64,000 nucleotides of DNA from Plectosphaerella cucumerina (GCA_020746995.1 JAGPXD010000005.1:3286001-3350000), one strand, 5' to 3'. Positions 20,587 through 31,891 are shown, counted from the stretch's first letter. Program-made: numbers and translations. Notes: generated by a model not told the origin, from the letters alone.

Positions 20587-22596
20587 CTAGACTGTACTGA
20601 ACATGTTGTTCCAGAAACTGGGCTCGGACTGCTGGAAAATGGCCTCGTCTAGATCAAACGGGGTCCATTCATCCCCCCATGGAAACACCTGCGCGGAAAC
20701 TCCGCCGACGGCTTCGAACTGCGGCAGACTCGGGGCCCTGGAGTACATGTTCCTGTCCAGCTTCTGCAAGACTGCCCCCAGCATTGCCAGAGCTCCTGAG
20801 GCAGTCGGGCTGATTCGGGCGCATTCCTCCATGACAGAAGTGCACTTTGCAATGCCATGGTCGATCTTCTCGAGTATGGGGCCGCTGGCTAGATTCTCGT
20901 TCATCCGCGCGGCCATCAGCGTCAGGGCCGAGTTGTAGCAGTACTGCACCTGGTACCACCACGGCGTGGCGTTGTCTGTCTTTTCCGAGCTCTGCACGAG
21001 CATCGTCGCCATCTCAGCCATATCGATGGCGAGATCGATGGACTGGTTTGCGCAGTACCACACGGCGGCCTTCTCAAGGTTCCAGGGACTGGTGTCAGGT
21101 GATGCGGCCCCGTTCATGAAGCGTAGCAGACCGGGACGCATCGCGATGATGCGGACCTGGAGATATCGCTGCTTCAGAAAACGACCATGACTGGTCACGT
21201 TGTTGGCTCCCGTGTCATTTAATGTTGCGGGCAACTCGATGAGCCAAGTGTCGAGAACCTTCTCCAGTCGCAAAGCATGACGCGTGATGTCGGCCGCCTG
21301 AGCCACCTCTGGCCCCTCATTGTACAAGCTTACCAGTATGTCGTGGAGGATATCGAAGAGCCGGCAAGACTCGATGAAGAATGAATGGTCGACGTCTGAG
21401 CCTTCAGGAACCTCTTTCAACAAAGCACTCGAAGACAATCGTGCCAGGTCGAGTGACAGCGTCGGAATGCGCCCCAAGGTCATTGACAGAGTCCTGTCCA
21501 ACGTCACAAGGCAGTTCCACAATACCAGAGCCATGAAGCGGTCAGAGGTGGACTTTAGACTCCCTCGCGTCTCGGCCAGGTGAAGACCCATAGAGCGGGC
21601 GATGGTGATGGCGAAACCGACGGTTGTCCAGCATTGACGTGATTTCTGTGTGCTCTGGAGGTACTGGCAAATCAACACCAAGGCCTGTAATGTTGAAAAT
21701 GAATGTTCGCCAAACATGTTGAACTGAAGTAGTTGCTTGGCCGTCGTGAAGTAGTCCCTCGGGCGTGGCCGCTGATGCTCTGCTGACGGCAGTGGGCAGA
21801 CCATGCTTCGCTCAGCCATGGCAAAGATGAGGTTCGCCATGCAGTGTACCACCCGACGATCAGCTGTGGCCAAGGAGCCAGTATACATGGCGTTGAACTG
21901 CTCCGTGTAACGTATTCGACTTATGGCCGGGTATACTGGATGGCACATTCGCCAGTAGGTTTCCAGATACGCATCCGCCACCTCCCGCGGGGGAAGATCA
22001 AACAAACCTGCTTGTGTTGGGTGGTTACATGTGCTTGAATCAGTACCCAAGTCTCTGAGCGTGAGTGATGGAGGGCTAGGCGCAGCCGATGGGACTACTG
22101 CCTGGTACAATTCGCGAAGAAACACACCACTCGACGAGAGACCGACATGGACAGACCCGTTCAGCCGAGATGGTCCGCCCGACAGGTTTTCCGTCGACGG
22201 CGATGCGCCCTGCCAGTCCTGGTTCAGGCCGGACGTCTCCTGCGAGTCTGCGGCTTCATCGAGTGATGGAGGGTGCTGTTGACACACGGATGGCTCGCGG
22301 CCACGAAGCTGCTCTTCCAGGTCCTGCACGTATTCCTTGCGACGTTTCTCCCAAGGCCCGAGGGCCAAGGTATAGTTGCACGCAGCGCCACGGCGGCGAC
22401 ACGTTTGACAGGCTATGAATGGTCATTAGGAAAGCTCCCTGTTTGATCGCTTCGCACCTCAGATAGGCGACACCAAGGTAGACTCACCAGGTCGTAGTCC
22501 ATCGCACCGGACTTTGCGAACCCTGCAGTTCTCACAAGCCAGAGCGATGTTGCGCCTTGCAGGCTTTCGGACCGAGGTAGTCGGAGGCGATCCCAT
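20587..22596 (-). CDS. Zn2Cys6 transcription factor, cluster regulator candidate, 644 aa
   Basis: Two exons (22596-22488, 22412-20587). The intron splits the zinc cluster: ACENCRVRKVRCDGLRPA then CQTCRRRGAAC, cysteines at about 21, 24, 31, 38, 41 and 48. A short linker (WEKRRKEYVQDLEEQLRG) looks like a dimerisation coiled coil. The middle has the fungal_trans pattern, with AYLETYWRMCHPVYPAISRI, then TVGFAITIARSMGLHLAE, then LDRTLSMTLGRIP. The gene is divergent from the M29/NicX-like enzyme and its 3' end faces the MFS promoter. Two copies of the 16-bp CGG-N8-CCG element sit 134 and 203 bp upstream of its own start, so autoregulation and control of both neighbours is the natural hypothesis. 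Confidence 0.92.
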
Positions 22597-22729
22597 GTTC
22601 TTCTCTGGCGGCCTGGGGATGACGGAAGAGAGAAGGAGATGGTGATCCTATCAGACAGATGTGCAGACGGGACCCAGGTGCCTGTGAGGGGGAAGGGAAG
22701 AGGCTTGATGAGACCGGCTTGGCGCGGGC

Positions 22730-22745
22730 TCGGAAAGTCCTCCGA
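22730..22745 (+). promoter_or_regulatory. Cluster element TCGGAAAGTCCTCCGA
   Basis: Identical to the copy upstream of the MFS gene. Distances are 134 bp to the regulator start and 265 bp to the enzyme start. Confidence 0.7.
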
Positions 22746-22798
22746 AGCGCGGGGTTCCTTGTCCCCCATCACGCTAGCAGAAACGACTAACACGGGCA

Positions 22799-22814
22799 TC
22801 GGAAAGTTCTCCGA
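22799..22814 (+). promoter_or_regulatory. Cluster element TCGGAAAGTTCTCCGA
   Basis: One base different from the other two copies (C to T in the spacer). It begins 69 bp after the first copy in the same orientation, close to six and a half helical turns. Confidence 0.7.
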
Positions 22815-22865
22815 AGAAGGACATTGTGATGCCGAATCCATGGCCCGAAGTTCGATCGGAGGTGC

Positions 22866-22871
22866 TATAAG
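22866..22871 (+). promoter_or_regulatory. TATA box of the M29/NicX-like gene
   Basis: TATAAG, 144 bp upstream of the start codon at 23010 and 50-130 bp downstream of the two cluster elements, the expected order of operator and core promoter. Confidence 0.5.
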
Positions 22872-23009
22872 AGATGGCAGTTTTGTATACGAAGCATTTG
22901 TTCGGTTTGTTACCTGCCGGCCTACGCTTGCTCCTACTTGTCAGCCATTACCCCTCTTGGTGTTACCGGTAAACAACTTCAACTTCGTTCAACCCATCTT
23001 CTCCCCACC

Positions 23010-24554
23010 ATGCCCGAAATTCAAGGTCATTACAAGAACACCCCTGGGAAAATCACCTTTATCCAGGATTGGGACAAGAGCGCAGCTCAATGGGTGCCCA
23101 TGACCCCCAAAGAGACCGCTCGCCTCGCCAAGCTTCACCTGCCGACCCCTCGATGTCCCAACATCCCGCCAGTCAAGAACATGGAAGAGCTCCTCCCCTC
23201 GCTCGATGCCGTTGCCAAGCGCCCCTACTCGGGCGGTCTGTGGCCAGCCTGGGATCTCAAAAAGGGCGAAAAGCTCCTCGTCAAGATGTCCAACTGGCAT
23301 CATTCAATGGTCATCGACGCCGTCAGGCAGATTCTCACTCGTTACGAAACGGATTTCCAGCTTGATATCCAGCAAAAGGGCCCGCCGACCAAATGGCAAG
23401 GACACGACGAGGCCGAGTACTACCTCGATCGCACCAAGGAACTCGCCGAGTGGATCGACTCGTGGGAGGTCATGGACCGTGAGGGCAAGTGGGACAAGGT
23501 GATTCAGGGGTACGGGGGCCCCATCCTCCGCGAGCGCAAGATCAAGATCCAGCGCATGCCCTTCATCGTCCCCGAGGCCGTCGTCTCGCAGGCACATCAG
23601 CTTCCGGCGGAAGTGCTCGTTGCTATTGATGAGTGGGTGTGGAAACGGGTCCGCGCCTGCAAGCGCGTGCACATCACCGACCCGGAGGGGACAGACATTC
23701 GCTACACCAACCACGACTCTTACTGGAACAACACTCGAGACGTGTACCGCCGAGACCACGTGGAGAAGCACTATTCCGCCAACGTGCCGTACGGCGAGAC
23801 CTATCTCCCCGGCCACATCTGGGGACGTCCGCCGTTCATGATCCCGCAGGAGGACGGTGAGGGTGTCATCAAGGGCACGATGAACCACATTGCGCCATAC
23901 CCGCGCATGGAGATGACGCTCAAAAACTCCGTCATCACAGAAATCAAGGGCGGCGGTATCTTCGGAGAGAAGCTGCGGCTGCTCATGGGCGAGACGGCCG
24001 GCACTCAATACTCGGGCTTCAACCAGCCAGGCATCATGCAGTGGTGGGAGGCGTCCATCGGCACGTCGCCCAAGATCCACCGGCCGAGGGAGAACTACGC
24101 CACCGGTTTCAACTGCGGCCTCTACGAGAGAATGCGCGCCGGCATCATCCACATCGGCTTCGGCACCATCATCTCGTCCGACACGGAGCGCGCCGACGCA
24201 AAGGACGGCAAACTGGTCGGACACTGGCATGTACACCTGTACTTCCCGACGTACATCGCCGAGGATGTCAATGGAGAAGATGTGACTATTATCGAGCATG
24301 GAAGGCTCAAGGCTCTGGATGATCCAGACGTTCGTGCCCTGGCGTCCAAGTTTGGAGACCCGGACGTCCTCTTGCGCGAGGATTGGATCCCCGCGATTCC
24401 GGGCCTGAACATGGCGGGGGACTACAACAAGCACTACGCGCAGGATCCTTATAGCTACACCATGATGGAGCTGGACCTGTGTCGCGACTATCACCCGCTG
24501 TTCCAGAAGATGGTTGCCGGTGGTCGTGACCCAGTGACGAACGGCTGCTGCTGA
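23010..24554 (+). CDS. M29 aminopeptidase / dihydroxypyridine dioxygenase-like enzyme, 514 aa
   Basis: An intronless gene. The N-terminal 150 residues have no match I can name. The C-terminal half resembles the fold shared by M29 metallo-aminopeptidases and NicX 2,5-dihydroxypyridine 5,6-dioxygenase: ITEIKGGGIFGEKLRLLM at about 311-328, GIIHIGFGT at about 378-386, a histidine cluster GHWHVHLYFPTY at about 403-414, and a closing HGRLKALDDPDVRAL. The two histidines in HVH fall where NicX has a metal-binding HLD. If so, the enzyme binds one divalent metal and opens a ring or cleaves a bond in an N-compound; this is inference. It is divergent from a Zn2Cys6 gene and near an ACS-family importer with shared operators. 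The lack of introns, unlike its neighbours, would fit bacterial origin. Family assignment is tentative. Confidence 0.6.
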   Translation: MPEIQGHYKNTPGKITFIQDWDKSAAQWVPMTPKETARLAKLHLPTPRCPNIPPVKNMEELLPSLDAVAKRPYSGGLWPAWDLKKGEKLLVKMSNWHHSMVIDAVRQILTRYETDFQLDIQQKGPPTKWQGHDEAEYYLDRTKELAEWIDSWEVMDREGKWDKVIQGYGGPILRERKIKIQRMPFIVPEAVVSQAHQLPAEVLVAIDEWVWKRVRACKRVHITDPEGTDIRYTNHDSYWNNTRDVYRRDHVEKHYSANVPYGETYLPGHIWGRPPFMIPQEDGEGVIKGTMNHIAPYPRMEMTLKNSVITEIKGGGIFGEKLRLLMGETAGTQYSGFNQPGIMQWWEASIGTSPKIHRPRENYATGFNCGLYERMRAGIIHIGFGTIISSDTERADAKDGKLVGHWHVHLYFPTYIAEDVNGEDVTIIEHGRLKALDDPDVRALASKFGDPDVLLREDWIPAIPGLNMAGDYNKHYAQDPYSYTMMELDLCRDYHPLFQKMVAGGRDPVTNGCC

Positions 24555-24866
24555 TTGACTTGGGAACAGGTTTTGTAGCTAGGTGATCAAAGTGAGACGA
24601 TTTCTTCAGAAAATGACCTGGGCAACGAAGTGAGGTCACTCCCTCGATATCAACAACTTGAACGTCCCGGTGTCGACGACCCTGGACACGCCACCATCAA
24701 GACAGAAAAGCCGGGGAGGTATTTGCTCCAGCGTGCAATGATCACTTTCATAACATCTCAATTAAGCAAGAAAGTCTATCCAAACCATTGTCATTCAATC
24801 TTATCTCTGTACTTACCACTTACCGCTCACCAGTCCCCCTCTCCTCTACTTCACCCCCTTTCTTCC
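24555..24866. other. Convergent intergenic, 312 bp
   Basis: 3' flanks of the M29/NicX-like gene and the glycosyltransferase gene. No feature was seen. Confidence 0.4.
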
Positions 24867-27811
24867 CTAAAAGCTAAACATCATCAACGCCGGGTTCAGC
24901 AGCACCGGCAGCGAAAAGTGACAGAAAGCCTGCGCCGCCAGCGGGAAGATGCTCGCAAAGTCCGTGATGCGCCAGTCCCTCGGGAACGCCGTCGCCCCGC
25001 ACACCAGCAGCGCCACCACCAAAAAGACAAACACAAACGTCGCCCAGAACCCCCTCGCAATCTTGGGCACCTCCTCGAGAAAGTTGCACCGCTCCGCCTC
25101 CTTGCTCGTCGCCCCCCACTGAATGTCGATACCGAACATGTGGCACAGCAGCGCCTTGGACACATGCAGCGAGATGCCGCCCAGGAACACGGTGAAGAGC
25201 GGCGTCCATTTGATGTTGGTCCACACTGAGGATGTTAGTTGACGGAAACTGAGGGGAGGAGGGGGAAGGCTTACGCGCGCCGAGGATGCTGTCGTGGCCT
25301 AGGCGGTACCGCAGCACGGCGAGGCAGACGTTGCTCGCGATGGGGAAGACGAAGACAACGGAGCAGGTTATAGCGAACGAGTCGAGGTAGAACTTGTCGT
25401 AGTAGCCCGCGAACCAGCCCGTGATGAAATAATTAGCCGTCGTCATAGGCCACGCGAGCCCGATGGCGTAGTACGTGCTAATATACCCCATCATGGTACA
25501 CTTTTTGAAAAAGTGAATATCGCTCCTGATGAAGCGGCGGAACAGAGGCGTGAACGGACCCTTCGTAGGCCACCGCCGGAACGGCTCGAAGAGCAGCTCG
25601 CTCACCCCGTAGGCGTACTTCTCCCAGCGCATCAGCTCGTCGTAGACAGTCAGCGACACGCCCTCCTGGAAGCCGCCGCCCGTGTACGCTGCGAAGCGGA
25701 GCTGGTACCCGGCCGTTTGTAGTCGCAGAGCCATGTCAAAGTCTTCCGAGACGTGCGACTCTGACCAAAACTTCTCCGTGCCGTCGTGGATGCAGGTGTA
25801 CGAAGCTGCGTCCTGCAGCGCCGACCACCGCAAGATCGCGTTGTGACCGACGAATGGCGGCACGTCACCCATGGACACGGTGAAGGTGATACTCGTGTAG
25901 ATCATGTTGGTGAACCAGGTGACGCTGCCGATGTCAGTAAAGCACAAACCACTAGGAGATCTTAGACTTACCCCTTTTCGAAGAAACTGTCCGACACATT
26001 CATCACGCCCGACGTGTATTGGATGATGGCCACCTCGGGCGAGTTCTCCATCTCACTGACTGCGTCGAGCAGACAGTCAGCCGGCACGCGCGTGTCCGAG
26101 TCGATGAGCAAGATGTAGTCGCCCATACGAATGTTGCCCTCGGCTAGCGTGCGGCCCTCGTCCTCAAGCAACACTTCCTCAAGGCAGCGCCGGTACGCCG
26201 TATCCTCATCCTTCTGCGTCCATTTCTCCGGCCTCTCGATCTGTCCGAGACGGTCTTCAATGCGGTTGGTCACGCCCAAGCCGTAGTTCATGTTCGACGC
26301 TTTCTTGAACCTACCACGCCTGAAGAACGGTCGCGTGTCCGGGTCAACTGGCCTCGGGTCGTGCTTTGGCCTCGCCACCCAGCCGATGTTGTGCTCCTCG
26401 TAGAAGTCACGCCTGGCCTGCGCCTGCTCAGCCGACACGAGCTGCATGCCATCATCGTTGACGAAGATATTCGCACTCCCGCCCTGCATCTCATACGTCG
26501 AGATGGCCGCCTTGATCGAGAGCACTGTCGGCTTGATAACGGGGTTCAGGCCTTCCTTGTAAACAGGCATCTGGATCGTTACGTGCGGCAGCTGCCCCGG
26601 TGCTCTGGCGATGCGTGGCGGCGGCCGGCCCGAGTAGTTCTTGGAGTTTGTGGTGACGCAGCTCGTGGGACCGAACACCTGGACGAGGTTTGCAACGATG
26701 ACAAGGAAGAAGAACTGAATCATTAGCTGAAATTTGCTCCTCAAGCTACGCAATTTCACTCACCAGACTTAGAAAGAGGGTAAAAGGGGAGGCCAAGGCG
26801 ATGAGGAGGCGCAGGTAGTATCGGTCGACGGCCACCTCCAGGGACAGCATCCTCCAGCCAAGACCTAGGCAGGAAATTTCCAGGCACAGTGCCCCAGCCA
26901 CAATCATGCAGCTAGTGCACTTGACGCGCCTGACCTGCTCCTCCTCGCCGGGCTCCAGGTCAATGGCCGACATCATCGCCGGGGTGGTCGCCTTCTTGCT
27001 CTGCTTCCCGTCCTCTTCTTCCTCCTCGTCCTCCTCAACCAGCCGCCAGATGTAGCGGACAATCATCTGCTCGAGCGTTTCGGCGCGAAGCAGCACGGTC
27101 TCGGGGTGATCGTCCCAGACCACAAGCTTGGACGGGCTGCGAATGAAGGCTGCAAAATGATGCTTGTGGCAGCGGGGGAGGTCCTTCATGCCGTCGAGAA
27201 CCTGCAAATGCAGGCCGTTGGACACCGGAAGTGATTTGACATGGCTGGGCAGATGCTGCATGATGGACTGGATGACGGGGGAGTTGACAGTCACGGCGAC
27301 CTGGGTTGTTAGAGGAGGGTCATCATGAGGGCTGGGCCAAACTTACGCTGACGTTGAGTTGGCAGATGGACTCGAAGAAGCCCTCGCTCACCTCGGCCAG
27401 CCCAGCTGGCGCGCAGATGTAGTCGCCTCGGGCCTTTTTGAGAATGACTCCCTCCTCCCCGTCATACCCAGAGACAAAGACTCGACGCAGCTGGTCCTGC
27501 CAGATGTTCTGAACCATGACCTCGGCGCGAAGATCAGACATTTCGGTTTGAGGTTCGTTGCCCCATTGCCTCGATGTCTCTGAGCCGCAGTATGACGGTC
27601 TGTCCCGCCCCAGGGGCCCCTTTTGACGTCGAGACGGTCCAGCCTCTGCCCATGACGACGACGAGGATGCCCATGCCGGCGTCTCGGTTGTTCGAGATGG
27701 TTCCTTTGAAGGGGCCGAATGGATTGACGCTCGATCTTGAGATGTGGCGGCCGGAAGACCGCCTGATGAACCCGGAGGCTTCGCGATGAAGTAATTCTTG
27801 AATGCTTTCAT
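24867..27811 (-). CDS. Family 2 processive glycosyltransferase (cellulose/chitin-synthase-like), 921 aa
   Basis: Five exons (27811-27347, 27300-26764, 26726-25972, 25924-25275, 25225-24867) join in frame. A fungal-specific N-terminal half of about 300 residues is followed by TM segments (YYLRLLIALASPFTLFLSLV, FFFLVIVANLVQVFG). The GT-A domain follows with VTIQMPVYKEGLNPVIKPTV, a DD at about 424 (FVNDDGMQLV), DSD at about 541 (LLIDSDTRVPADCL), ED at about 646 (ESHVSEDFDMALRLQ), and five or six TM segments at the C-terminus. The usual QxxRW is ELMRW here (about 683-687). It should make an extracellular beta-linked polysaccharide at the plasma membrane using a UDP-sugar. It may be a relative of the fungal GT2 proteins needed for hyphal growth on solid surfaces, but I could not confirm this. 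Confidence 0.85.
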
Positions 27812-30000
27812 GATGCAGGAAGAAGCTGAACGATGGGGTAAAGATGAGGCTCTCTACGCCCCGTGCAGAAAAAGAGCAAGACAAGCATGTCCCAGGGCGC
27901 GAGATGGAGGACTGGGAGCATATTCATCCACAGACCGGGCATGGCATACGCGACATCGCATCGCGACTGTCAGATCCAAACAGTCGTTGCAAGCCCCTTC
28001 GTACCGACCGCACGAGAACGCCGCAGGCGTGGCCAGCCGCCAATAGGACGTGCTATCCGATGGCCTCCCAAGCCTCGAGGCTGCTGAGCAAGCCCTGGCT
28101 TTTTGTGGCACTTCCACATGTTTAGCGGTAGGGCTGGTCATCGTCCCTCGGGCGTGACGCGCAGATATCTTCGACAACGCGTCTGTAAGAGCCTCTCAAG
28201 AGGGGTCGAGCCTTGACCAGATAGAAATGACCGAGCTTCTGTCACCAGCATCTCGTGGATCGTCGCCAGTTGTCAAAGCCGCAAGACCACAAGGCTGGCC
28301 GCTAGACCATCAAGGTTCACGCGCCACCAACGATTCGAGGAACATGGCGGACAGAACGACAGCATCGAGAGCATGCGTTTGAGAACGAGGCAACTGCATT
28401 CGTTCGAGAAAATCCATAGACAAGTTGAAGCGGAAATTGTTCGTCGATGCATCAATCAACAGGAGCATTGACTATGCGGCCATTGTGAGGTGTTGTCCCT
28501 TGGGGTCGGGTCAACCCTGCACACAACAGTTAGCCGGGTCGCATGGCGCATTGCACGGTCAACTCAGGGTCTTCGTGGCATTCGATGCCGTATTCCCGCC
28601 ACCGTCAGCCGGCTTCGGAAGCCTCGCATAGCCACATCGCGGGGCATTTGCCTATCGGCCGTCACGCACTCGAGGCTCAAGGTGACTGACACATGTTGAA
28701 CAGGACTTGTTTGTGGCAATATCGCGAACAGTCGCGCTCAGGTTTGTTGGGAGGAGAGGAAGAGATCGAGGAGCGCGCTCAAAGACCCTTCGCCGCTTCA
28801 CAGGAACGGGGTCGTGTTTAGCGCCGGAGGTCTGACCGAGCACACGTCGTCAGGAATGCAAGAAGAAGGGGTCGCGACATCCGCCAGGTCCGCTGGCGGA
28901 ATGGTCGGGGGCGGGCCCGGAGTCCGGTCCAAATGCCTCTCTGTGTGCCTCCGCGGTGGGCCGACGAGTCGCCCTCTTCCCTCCCAAGCTGACGCGGCCA
29001 GGATCGCCAAGACGTCCTTCCCCATAGAAGTATGGGGTTTTGGCTGTCTCGGACGCCACTGGAAGCAGTAAACATCGGCGGAACGAGTGCGGCTTGAGGC
29101 GAAGCAAGGGAGCGTCAACGGCGAGCTGGTGGCCTGGATTTGGGAACAGACAGAACGCGAGCTGGATGATCGATTGCCTAAGAATAGAGCAGGACAGGAG
29201 GGAGACGTGCCGCGTCACATACCAATGGAAGAGTTCTCTCGATGCTCGGATCGTCGGTTGTGCATGATGACCTCTGGAGACAGGTGGTAAGCATTGTGGG
29301 TAGGCATTCAAGGCACTGCAGGCAACAAACCCGGCAACCGCGGCTGTTGACATTCGCAAGGCCCGGGGCCAGGAGGACCACAAACGTCTCCTGCATTCGT
29401 CAGCACGTCCTTTCGTGCAAGCTTTCTAGGCCATCTCTTCGAAAAGTCTTGACCGTCGTCATGTTCGCCAATTGCGTCCCGACAGCCGGCAGGAGCGACC
29501 AACAAGAAAACCAGGACTGCATGTTTGGGAAGGAAAAACCCAATGACGCCATGTACACGATACCTTGCTCAGACGTCGTGACGCTGCGGCGGTCCAGGCC
29601 GGGCCGCCGTGCATCAGAACGTACCGGGGTACTTTGGCTCGGCGCCACTCGGCAGACGAGAACAGGAAGGAGCCCCACAAGGATGGACAGGGAGGGACGT
29701 CATTAAGGTGCGATGTTGAGCAGGGGCGACCGGGAGAGGAGCCAGCATCAGCCGCCAGTGCACCACAGCAGCCGCGAAGTGTGGGTCAGTTATGGAACAG
29801 GTGTGGCTCGCGTGCATCTGGATCCCGGTCCCCCTCGATCTGTTTGACGGGGAAGGAGCCATCGACCTGCAACTGGCGGGACCTGGCAATCCTGGAGCAA
29901 GCTTGCAGGAAAGAGCACCTGAAGCAGCGGTGGCCTTGCGTGTGTTCTAGCAGCTTCCCGTCCTGTCTTGGAGCACTGACAATGTTTCTTCGGGTGAGCA

Positions 30001-30018
30001 ACAGCAGCAGCAGCAGCA
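30001..30018 (+). repeat. CAG microsatellite
   Basis: About six consecutive CAG units inside the gene-poor interval, not in a supported coding region. Confidence 0.6.
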
Positions 30019-31263
30019 TTATTGGCAGGAGCAGCTGGACAGCTGCAGTAAGACCCGTCGGCCTGCATCTGCATCCCGACAGCTCCATCCACATCCTTCG
30101 GCTTCCACGTCCACTTCCACGTCTGATCTCCATGTCTCCCACCACCGCCATGTCTCGCCGATCCACGACTAGGGCAGGCGGTGCGAGGCGATGCGTTCCA
30201 GCGCCACGCAATCAGGACCAAGAGACAGTTGGAACCTGGAAGACGCTGCTTTTTTCGGCATCACCTTCGCCATCTTCTGCCCCTCCAGCCCTCTCGCCCT
30301 TCCGCTCCGCATCGGAGCGTCCTCCTGTCGATCTGAGCAACCCACCCAGCCACCCTGCCCATCCTTGCCCCCTCCCCCTTCCGAGCTAGGAACCAGAACA
30401 TCGAGCTAACGTCGGCCCCAGCGAGCTTTTCTCCAGACCGTGGCCAGCGGGGTGCATTACAGTGCACGCCAGAGGGCCTCTCTCCCCTGTCGGTCTCCTC
30501 CTGTCTCCCCGTCTGCCCGCCGTCCAAGGCCAAGTTCCCGTCGGCCGCTTGCGCCCCTTGCGTGTGCGTTCGGCGTGGCCAGACGTGTCTCGTCGAATTC
30601 CAAGCTGCCTTGGCTGGCCTAGTGTTTCCGCCATCGACAAACCCCGGCCCGGCTGCATCATCGTCCATCAGAAGTTTGGACCTTGGAGGCGCCCCCCGGA
30701 AAAAGCGGTGGAGTCGGCCGACGGCAATCTCGACGCACCCTGGTCAGGACCTGGTGCAGCTCGACGACGCCATGGGAATGACGTGAGAAGGCGTGGGCTG
30801 CAAAGACCCAGTTCAGTTGCAGACCAGACCAGACCAGGGAGAAGCACAACAGGGAATCAAACAAGCTTGCAGCAGCTTGATGCGAATGAGGTGCTCTGCG
30901 TAGGGCCGGGCTTGTGGAGCGGCGACCGCGCATCGGACCATCCTATCAGCCTCCTGGTGGCTCGGCCGTCCGACCTACACACACGGCCGGGCCTCGTCTG
31001 GAGCCACGCCCGCACCCCCCGACTGGCCCTTAGGCACGAACGATGCACCATTCCCTTGCCCCCTGTGGCGACTTGGCGGCCGATCACAGTTAAGCGACCA
31101 AGGCGGGCTGCCTCTGTCTTGTCGGCTCTGACGCAGCCCCCCGGGGTGTCCTCTGCCTGTCCCGGGCCTTGCAGGCAAGACATGGGTAGCTTGGTTCGCC
31201 GTGCTGTCTCCCTGCTCTGGTGGGCATGCCCGTCCAACCGTCCAGAGACTGCTCCCTCTTGCA

Positions 31264-31271
31264 TATATAAA
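31264..31271 (+). promoter_or_regulatory. TATA box of the GPI-protein gene
   Basis: TATATAAA, 160 bp before the start codon at 31424, followed by a CT/CA-rich leader typical of highly expressed fungal genes. Confidence 0.65.
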
Positions 31272-31423
31272 GCCTGCCCGTTGAAACCCAACGACCGCCT
31301 TCTCTTTTCTCATCATCCACAAGCTCAGATTCGCATCCGCAGTCCATCGTTCGACCTCGCTCATCTACAAACATCCACACACCCCATACACACACATCTT
31401 AATACCCGGTCTCTACCATCAAG

Positions 31424-31891
31424 ATGCGCTTCGCTCAGATCTCCCTTGTCGCCATGGCCTCTGCCGCCTCGGCCCAGCTCGTCACTGAGACTGTCCTGAC
31501 TGGCGTTCCCACCGAGCTCCCCAGCAACATTGCCAGCGAGATCCCCACCCCCACTGGCGACGTCCTGTCCCAGATCACCAGCGCCATTGGCGAGGCTTCC
31601 GACGCCATCGACCAGGCCACTTCGTCTCTTGGCGACCTTGAGGGTGCCCTCAGCTCCGCCATCTCCGAGTCTATCGCTCAGTCCATTGAGGAGAGCGTCT
31701 CTGCCGAAGTCAGCTCGCTGCTGGATGTTCTCTCCACCGCTACCGACTCTTCTGTCATCGCTTCCGCCTCCGATGCTCTCAACGAGGCTACCTCCACCGG
31801 TACCGACGACGGCAACTTCGCTGCCCGCCCCACCGGTGCCTTCGCTGCCGGCGCTCTGCTCGGCGGCGCCGCCATCCTCGCCAACCTGTAA
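31424..31891 (+). CDS. Small secreted, probably GPI-anchored protein, 155 aa
   Basis: Single exon. MRFAQISLVAMASAASA is a signal peptide. The mature part is rich in Ser, Ala, Thr and Glu without cysteine (DQATSSLGDLEGALSSAISE), and contains no recognised domain. The C-terminus has a spacer (TSTGTDDGNFAARPTG) and a hydrophobic tail (AFAAGALLGGAAILANL) that fits GPI-anchor processing. It is thus likely a wall or plasma-membrane protein. The codons are strongly biased to C-ending forms, and with a good TATA box and pyrimidine-rich leader this suggests high expression. It sits alone between two long gene-poor stretches. The product and location are well supported; the function is unknown. Confidence 0.85.
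   Translation: MRFAQISLVAMASAASAQLVTETVLTGVPTELPSNIASEIPTPTGDVLSQITSAIGEASDAIDQATSSLGDLEGALSSAISESIAQSIEESVSAEVSSLLDVLSTATDSSVIASASDALNEATSTGTDDGNFAARPTGAFAAGALLGGAAILANL

Larger units (their letters stand above)
22597..23009. other. Divergent promoter, 413 bp
   Basis: Shared by the Zn2Cys6 gene and the M29/NicX-like enzyme gene. It holds two copies of the 16-bp element (22730-22745, 22799-22814) and TATAAG at 22866-22871 facing the enzyme gene. Confidence 0.7.
27812..31423. other. Long gene-poor interval, 3.6 kb
   Basis: No gene could be supported on either strand. Open frames of up to 345 codons around 29.6-31.5 kb are Arg/Pro/Ser-rich and run through the TATA box of the downstream gene, so they are rejected. 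A CAG-repeat tract lies near 30,001-30,018. The right end is the promoter of the GPI-protein gene. Confidence 0.45.

Noticed and set aside
22938..23009. In-frame upstream extension of the M29/NicX-like enzyme
   Set aside because: It has no ATG (the frame opens with TTG) and lies between the TATA box and the ATG at 23010, so it is 5' leader.
29565..31499. Two long plus-strand frames (274 and 345 codons)
   Set aside because: Arg/Pro/Ser-rich with no domain; the second runs through the TATA box and into the GPI-protein gene in another frame.
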